DNA from: Bacillota bacterium
GTDB taxonomy: Bacteria > Sysuimicrobiota > Sysuimicrobiia > Sysuimicrobiales > Segetimicrobiaceae
Reading direction: 5' to 3'
Assembly (NCBI GenBank): GCA_021324975.1
Contig: JAJPIA010000089.1
Coordinates: 1 to 61,757 of the forward strand
Length of the DNA: 61,757 nucleotides
Part shown: positions 58,250-61,757 of the stretch, piece after piece
How the letters are laid out: each line of letters begins with the position of its first letter
Numbering within the stretch: the stretch's first letter is position 1
Program-made: the position numbers and the translations under genes
The notes under the pieces: generated by a model
Told to the model about the DNA's origin: nothing
Databases searched by the model: none
The model's input: the letters and a program-made list of their open reading frames with translations, nothing else

Positions 58250-60019
58250 ATGCGCACGACCGGCACGGCCGATCTGAGCCGGCGGCTGATGGAGGTCGCC
58301 GCGGGGCGCCGGCCGGCGCGTCGCTACCTCGAGGGCGCCACCGTCCTCAATGTGTACAGCGGCGAGCTGTACGGGGCGAACGTCGCGATCGCCGAAGGGC
58401 GCGTGGCGTACGTGGGCCCGAGCCGCGCCATGGTGGGTGACGAGACGGACGTCGTCCCGCTCGCCGGCAGGGTGCTCGTGCCCGGTTACGTGGATCCCCA
58501 CACCCACATCACCGGCATGCTCCACCCGGTCGAGTTCGCGCGCGGCGTCTTGCCGAGCGGGACCACGGCCGTGGTCGCCGACACGCTGCATATCCTGCTG
58601 CAAACGCCGCCGGCCCTCGTCGCGGAGCTGCTCGAACGGCTCGCCGCGATGCCCGTGCACGTCTACTGGTTCCTGCGGCCCAGTGCGGCGTCGCCGCTGC
58701 CCGATGAGACGATGTTCGCCGAGGACCGGCTCGCGCCGCTCCTCGGGCTCCATGTCGTCCGGGCCCTGGGCGAGGTGACCCCCTGGCCGCGCCTCTTCCA
58801 CGGCGATGAGGATCTGTTCCGCAAGATCGCGCTCGCGCGGGCGGCCGGACGGCGAATCGAGGGGCACGCGCCGGGGGCGTCGTACGACCGTCTGGCCGCG
58901 CTGGCCGCCGCGGGGTGGTCCGCCGACCACGAGGCGATCACGGCGGACGAGGCGCTGGCGAGGCTTCGGGCCGGCATCTACACCATGCTCCGCCACTCGT
59001 CGCTGCGGCCGGACATGCCCGCCCTCGCCGCGGCGGTGACCCGTGAACGGCTGGCAACCGGGCGCCTGATGCTAACCACGGACGCGCCCAACGTCGCCAC
59101 CGTCGCGGAGTGCGGCTACATGGACCACGTGATCCGCCAGGCGATCGCGGCGGGCATCCCGCCGGTGTCCGCGTACCAGATGGCGACGCTGAACCCGGCC
59201 TCGTACTTTGGTCTGGACGAGGAGATCGGCGGCATTGCACCGGGACGGATGGCGGACATCGCGGTGCTCGACGACCTCCGGAACCCGAGCCCGTCGCTCG
59301 TGCTGGCCGCCGGCGAGGTCGCGGCCCGCGAGGGCGCGGCGATCGTGCCGTTTCCCGAGGTCGACTGGGACCGCTACTTTCCGCGTCGATTCCAGGCCGG
59401 CTGGGACCCCGTTCCGTCGATCTTCGAGACGCGGCGACGGGATGTGGCGGCCCCGTATCAGGACGAGCACGTCGTCTTCCCGGTGATGCACCTGGAGAAC
59501 AGCGTCATCACGCGGCGCCGCGATGTGCGCGTCCCCGTTCGCGGGGACGTCCTTGAGTGGCCCGCCGATGTCGTGCGGCTGGCGCTCGTGGACCCCGGAG
59601 GCCGGTGGGTCACGAACGGGGCGCTCTCCAACTTTGCGGCGCGCCTCGATGCGCTGGCGTCATCGTTCAACGTCATGGCCCACGCCAGCGTGCTCGGCCA
59701 GAGCCCGCGCGACATGGCGCTCGCCACCCGCCGGCTCCTGGAGCTCGGCGGCGGGATCGTAGCGGTGGAAGGCGGCGCCAGCGTGCTGGAGATTCCGCTG
59801 CCCATCGGGGGCGTGATGTCGCGCGATGACCTCGCAACTGCCGCCGGCCGCGTCCGCCAACTGTCGGCGTTCCTGCGGACGCGCGGGTATCCGCACACCG
59901 ACCCCTACTACACCCTCTTGTTTCTACCGATCGATTCCCTCCCCGACCTGCGGGTGACCTATCACGGCGTCTGGGACGTCCGCCGCGAGCGGGTGCTCGT
60001 ACCCCGGCGAGACCTTTAG
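58250..60019 (+). CDS. ade: adenine deaminase
   Basis: This 589-residue enzyme converts adenine to hypoxanthine. Amidohydrolase metal residues are visible in GYVDPHTHITGMLHPVEFAR (HxH), HAPGASYDRL, and MLTTDAPNVATVAE, and the second adenine-deaminase-specific domain includes GALSNFAARLDALASSFNVM and PLPIGGVMSRDD. Length is normal (about 580-600). It follows the CsaA-like gene by 16 bases. Salvage of adenine is the most likely role; some close homologues have other bases as substrate. Confidence 0.9.
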   Translation: MRTTGTADLSRRLMEVAAGRRPARRYLEGATVLNVYSGELYGANVAIAEGRVAYVGPSRAMVGDETDVVPLAGRVLVPGYVDPHTHITGMLHPVEFARGVLPSGTTAVVADTLHILLQTPPALVAELLERLAAMPVHVYWFLRPSAASPLPDETMFAEDRLAPLLGLHVVRALGEVTPWPRLFHGDEDLFRKIALARAAGRRIEGHAPGASYDRLAALAAAGWSADHEAITADEALARLRAGIYTMLRHSSLRPDMPALAAAVTRERLATGRLMLTTDAPNVATVAECGYMDHVIRQAIAAGIPPVSAYQMATLNPASYFGLDEEIGGIAPGRMADIAVLDDLRNPSPSLVLAAGEVAAREGAAIVPFPEVDWDRYFPRRFQAGWDPVPSIFETRRRDVAAPYQDEHVVFPVMHLENSVITRRRDVRVPVRGDVLEWPADVVRLALVDPGGRWVTNGALSNFAARLDALASSFNVMAHASVLGQSPRDMALATRRLLELGGGIVAVEGGASVLEIPLPIGGVMSRDDLATAAGRVRQLSAFLRTRGYPHTDPYYTLLFLPIDSLPDLRVTYHGVWDVRRERVLVPRRDL

Positions 60020-60021
60020 TA

Positions 60022-60300
60022 ATGAGAAACGGGAGGACCCGCTCCGAGCCTGCGGAACAAAGTACCGTGATCTACGTCTTCATCACGGCCTGGAACGAGT
60101 TTGTCTTCGCCCTGACGTTCATCTCGCGCACCGAGATGCGCACGCTCACCGTCGGCCTCTACACGTTCATCGGCCGGTGGGCCGTGCAGTGGCGCTACCT
60201 CATGGCCGCGGCCCTCGTCGGCGTCATCCCCGTGGTGATCCTGTTCATGCCGGTCGAGCGCCATCTGGTCCGCGGCCTCTCGCTCGGCGCCGTGAAATAG
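60022..60300 (+). pseudogene. 5'-truncated sugar ABC transporter permease (MalG-type C-terminal end)
   Basis: The 92-codon frame holds only the last third of a carbohydrate ABC permease: FITAWNEFVFALTFISRTEM (the end of the EAA-loop region), TVGLYTFIGRWAVQWRYLMA and VIPVVILFMPVERHLVRGLS. Full-length members have about 270-290 residues. The first 20 codons do not match, and the permease homology begins abruptly. It is a relic of a sugar importer, maybe the one once serving the next gene. Confidence 0.8.
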
Positions 60301-60314
60301 CGAGGGCCCACCTC

Positions 60315-61499
60315 ATGTACACCGGGATGTTCGTGTACCCGTGGGACCTGGCGGACGAAGGCACCGAGGCGGTGGCCGAGCGGCTGGGCGACGCCGGCAT
60401 GAACACGGCCGTGCTCGCGGCCAGCTACCACGCGGGGAAGTTCCTGCGGCCGCACGCGCTCGCACGACGCGTCTACTTCCCCGTGGACGGCACCGTGTAC
60501 TTCCGGCCGGCCCCCGACCGCTACCGCGACACACCCCTGCGCCCGCTCATGAACCCGCTCGTCGACGAGTACGACGGGTTCGACGTGCTGACGCGGCAAC
60601 GCCCCGGCGGGCTCGACGTCGCCGCCTGGGTGGTCGCCCTCCACAATACGCGCCTCGGCACCGCGCACCCCGACTACGTCGCGCGAAACGCCTACGGCGA
60701 CCCGTACTACTACAGCCTGTGTCCCGCGCATCCGGAGGTCCGCGCGTACCTCGTGGCACTGCTCGGCGATCTCGCGGCGTCGTATCCCATCCCGCGCATC
60801 GTGATCGAAGCGCCGGGGTTTCTGCCGTACGCGCACGGCTTCCATCACGAGACGAGCCTCGTCGAAGCGAATCCGTGGTGCTCGGCGCTGCTCGCGCTGT
60901 GCTTCTGTCCGGCATGCACGCGGCGCGCCCAGGCGGCCGGCCTCGACGCGGGCCGCATCGCCGGGGGCGTGCGGCGCGCCCTCGATGCGTTCTACGCCGC
61001 GCCGCTGCTGCCGGCGCCGTCCGGGACGCAGGCGCTCTACTGGTTGGTCGCGGACCTCGTGCGCGCGCCCGACATCGCCGCGTACCTGGCCGCGCGCATC
61101 GACACCGTCGCGTCGCTGCTCGCCGAAGTGCGCGCCGCGCTCCCTCCGGCGACCCGGCTTTCCGTGATCCCGTCGGTGAGCCACCCGCTGGGGCACGCGT
61201 GGTTGGACGGCGGGGATCTGGCGCGGTTCGCGGAGCACGCGGACGCGCTCGAGGTGCTGGCCTACCGCGCGTCACCCGCCGAGGCGGCGGATCTCTGGTG
61301 GGCTCGCCACCGGCTCGGCGAGCGGGCGCATCTGCATGTCGTGCTGAGGCCGGCCTACCCGGACACGGCCGACGAAGCGAACCTGGCGGCCAAGGTCCGG
61401 TTGGTCAAGGAGATCGGGGCCGAGGGCATCTCGTTCTACAACTACGGCCATGTTCGCGCGGGGCACCTGGCGTGGATCAAGCGTGCCCTCGCCGAGTAG
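60315..61499 (+). CDS. protein of unknown function, possibly a TIM-barrel glycosidase-like
   Basis: This 394-residue protein is unlike any family I can name with certainty. It has an alternating beta/alpha layout suggesting a TIM barrel, with GMFVYPWDLADEGTEAVAER at the start, TAWVV-like WVVALHNTRLGTAHPDYVAR, YYSLCPAHPEVRAYLVALLG, and LPYAHGFHHETSLVE. A FCPACTRRAQ Cys pair may hold a metal or be structural. It follows the permease relic, so a link to sugar metabolism is possible but not proven. ATG 60315 is 14 bases after the relic stop. Confidence 0.65.
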   Translation: MYTGMFVYPWDLADEGTEAVAERLGDAGMNTAVLAASYHAGKFLRPHALARRVYFPVDGTVYFRPAPDRYRDTPLRPLMNPLVDEYDGFDVLTRQRPGGLDVAAWVVALHNTRLGTAHPDYVARNAYGDPYYYSLCPAHPEVRAYLVALLGDLAASYPIPRIVIEAPGFLPYAHGFHHETSLVEANPWCSALLALCFCPACTRRAQAAGLDAGRIAGGVRRALDAFYAAPLLPAPSGTQALYWLVADLVRAPDIAAYLAARIDTVASLLAEVRAALPPATRLSVIPSVSHPLGHAWLDGGDLARFAEHADALEVLAYRASPAEAADLWWARHRLGERAHLHVVLRPAYPDTADEANLAAKVRLVKEIGAEGISFYNYGHVRAGHLAWIKRALAE

Positions 61500-61517
61500 A
61501 CGGGCCGGTCGGGTAGA

Positions 61518-61757
61518 TTACGTCACGCCGATCGGCCGGTCCCGCAGCCGCGGCGCCTGCGTCGGCACCAGCGTGCCATCGCGGACCGACTCCACGAGCG
61601 CCGCGTCGTCGAACCACGAGGCGGGCGCGGGGGCGCCCCAGTACGTGGCCCGCCGCGGGTCGTCCAGCGTCCACCGGATCGGCTGCCAATCGGGATCCAC
61701 GATGAGATAGTCGCCGGTGTACAGTTCGATGCGGTTGCCGTCGGGGTCGCGCAGGTA
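61518..61757 (-). CDS. C-terminal part of extradiol dioxygenase (VOC/HpaD-like), cut by window edge
   Basis: The gene continues beyond base 61757 on the minus strand; only the last 79 codons are present. They include YLRDPDGNRIELYTGDYL, in which Glu is the iron ligand of the vicinal-oxygen-chelate fold, followed by PDWQPIRWTLDDPRRATYWG. The pattern fits homoprotocatechuate 2,3-dioxygenase-like enzymes that open aromatic rings. Other HpaD-like glyoxalase-family proteins are not excluded. Confidence 0.72.
   Translation of the reverse strand, partial: YLRDPDGNRIELYTGDYLIVDPDWQPIRWTLDDPRRATYWGAPAPASWFDDAALVESVRDGTLVPTQAPRLRDRPIGVT

Overview
The window reads as chromosome of a high-GC bacterium with strong Shine-Dalgarno sites (GGAGG-type), consensus sigma-70 promoters and a gene set of mixed Actinobacteria/Chloroflexota/deep Firmicutes flavour (CysO/CysM/Mec-type cysteine genes, CopC-CopD, ECF41 sigma factor, LemA/TPM genes, an amidase with a copper-amine-oxidase-like stalk). 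I cannot place it more precisely than a deep-branching Terrabacteria-like lineage; that is inference from gene content, not from a marker gene. Many long overlapping frames on both strands are by-products of the high GC content and are left out.

Region 1 (about 1-14.9 kb) is an accessory block of visibly lower GC than the rest (hand counts of single 60-base lines give roughly 47-63 percent in the left part against about 68-72 percent on the right, although parts of 6-13 kb also reach about 70). It holds a minus-strand catabolic/import operon: M28 peptidase, amidohydrolase, amino-acid ABC transporter (binding protein, two permeases, ATPase), a broken SDR gene, then a dipeptide-type binding protein and permease, with a divergent IclR regulator. 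A second minus-strand group holds an Asp/Glu-hydantoin racemase-like protein, a zinc alcohol dehydrogenase and an M20 peptidase that has lost its catalytic metal-binding half. A decayed tyrosine integrase lies beside the 3' end of an initiator tRNA gene, so this looks like an old tRNA-associated island in decay.

Region 2 (15.0-21.1 kb, minus strand) contains the initiator tRNA, a Ppx/GppA phosphatase, an orphan zinc anti-sigma protein, an Rrf2 regulator and a compact cysteine-synthesis operon: CysO-like sulfur carrier, ParB/SbnI/SerK-like putative serine kinase, CysM-like synthase and JAMM protease Mec, behind a structured leader; then an M23-type coiled-coil protein. Region 3 (21.3-26.7 kb, mostly plus) has an Arg-rich/acidic-tailed basic protein and a copper-related cluster with a CsoR-like operator and an apparent deletion that clipped the ends of two convergent genes. 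Region 4 (26.7-39 kb) is mixed metabolism: ECF41 sigma factor, beta-propeller protein, SDR with divergent MarR regulator, dimethylglycine/sarcosine dehydrogenase-like protein, GT39 glycosyltransferase, DinB protein, MFS exporter, aspartoacylase-like hydrolase.

Region 5 (38.7-49.5 kb, mainly minus) is housekeeping-like: LipB, a LemA-TPM-TPM-LemA operon, S41 protease, SAM hydrolase, MutM, an AlaX/DHHA1 editing protein, YggT, SAM decarboxylase, COG2426 membrane protein and a double-hotdog thioesterase. Region 6 (49.6-61.8 kb, plus) contains the most unusual unit: a small secreted precursor with three near-identical 19-residue repeats, preceded by a perfect palindrome, followed by an XRE-HTH/TPR regulator of RRNPP-like architecture and a directly abutting exported phosphoesterase. 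I propose it as a candidate peptide-sensing system. It is followed by cell-wall amidase, DUF610 deacetylase-like protein, leucyl aminopeptidase, CsaA-like protein, adenine deaminase, a 5'-truncated sugar permease, a TIM-barrel-like protein and the end of an extradiol dioxygenase.
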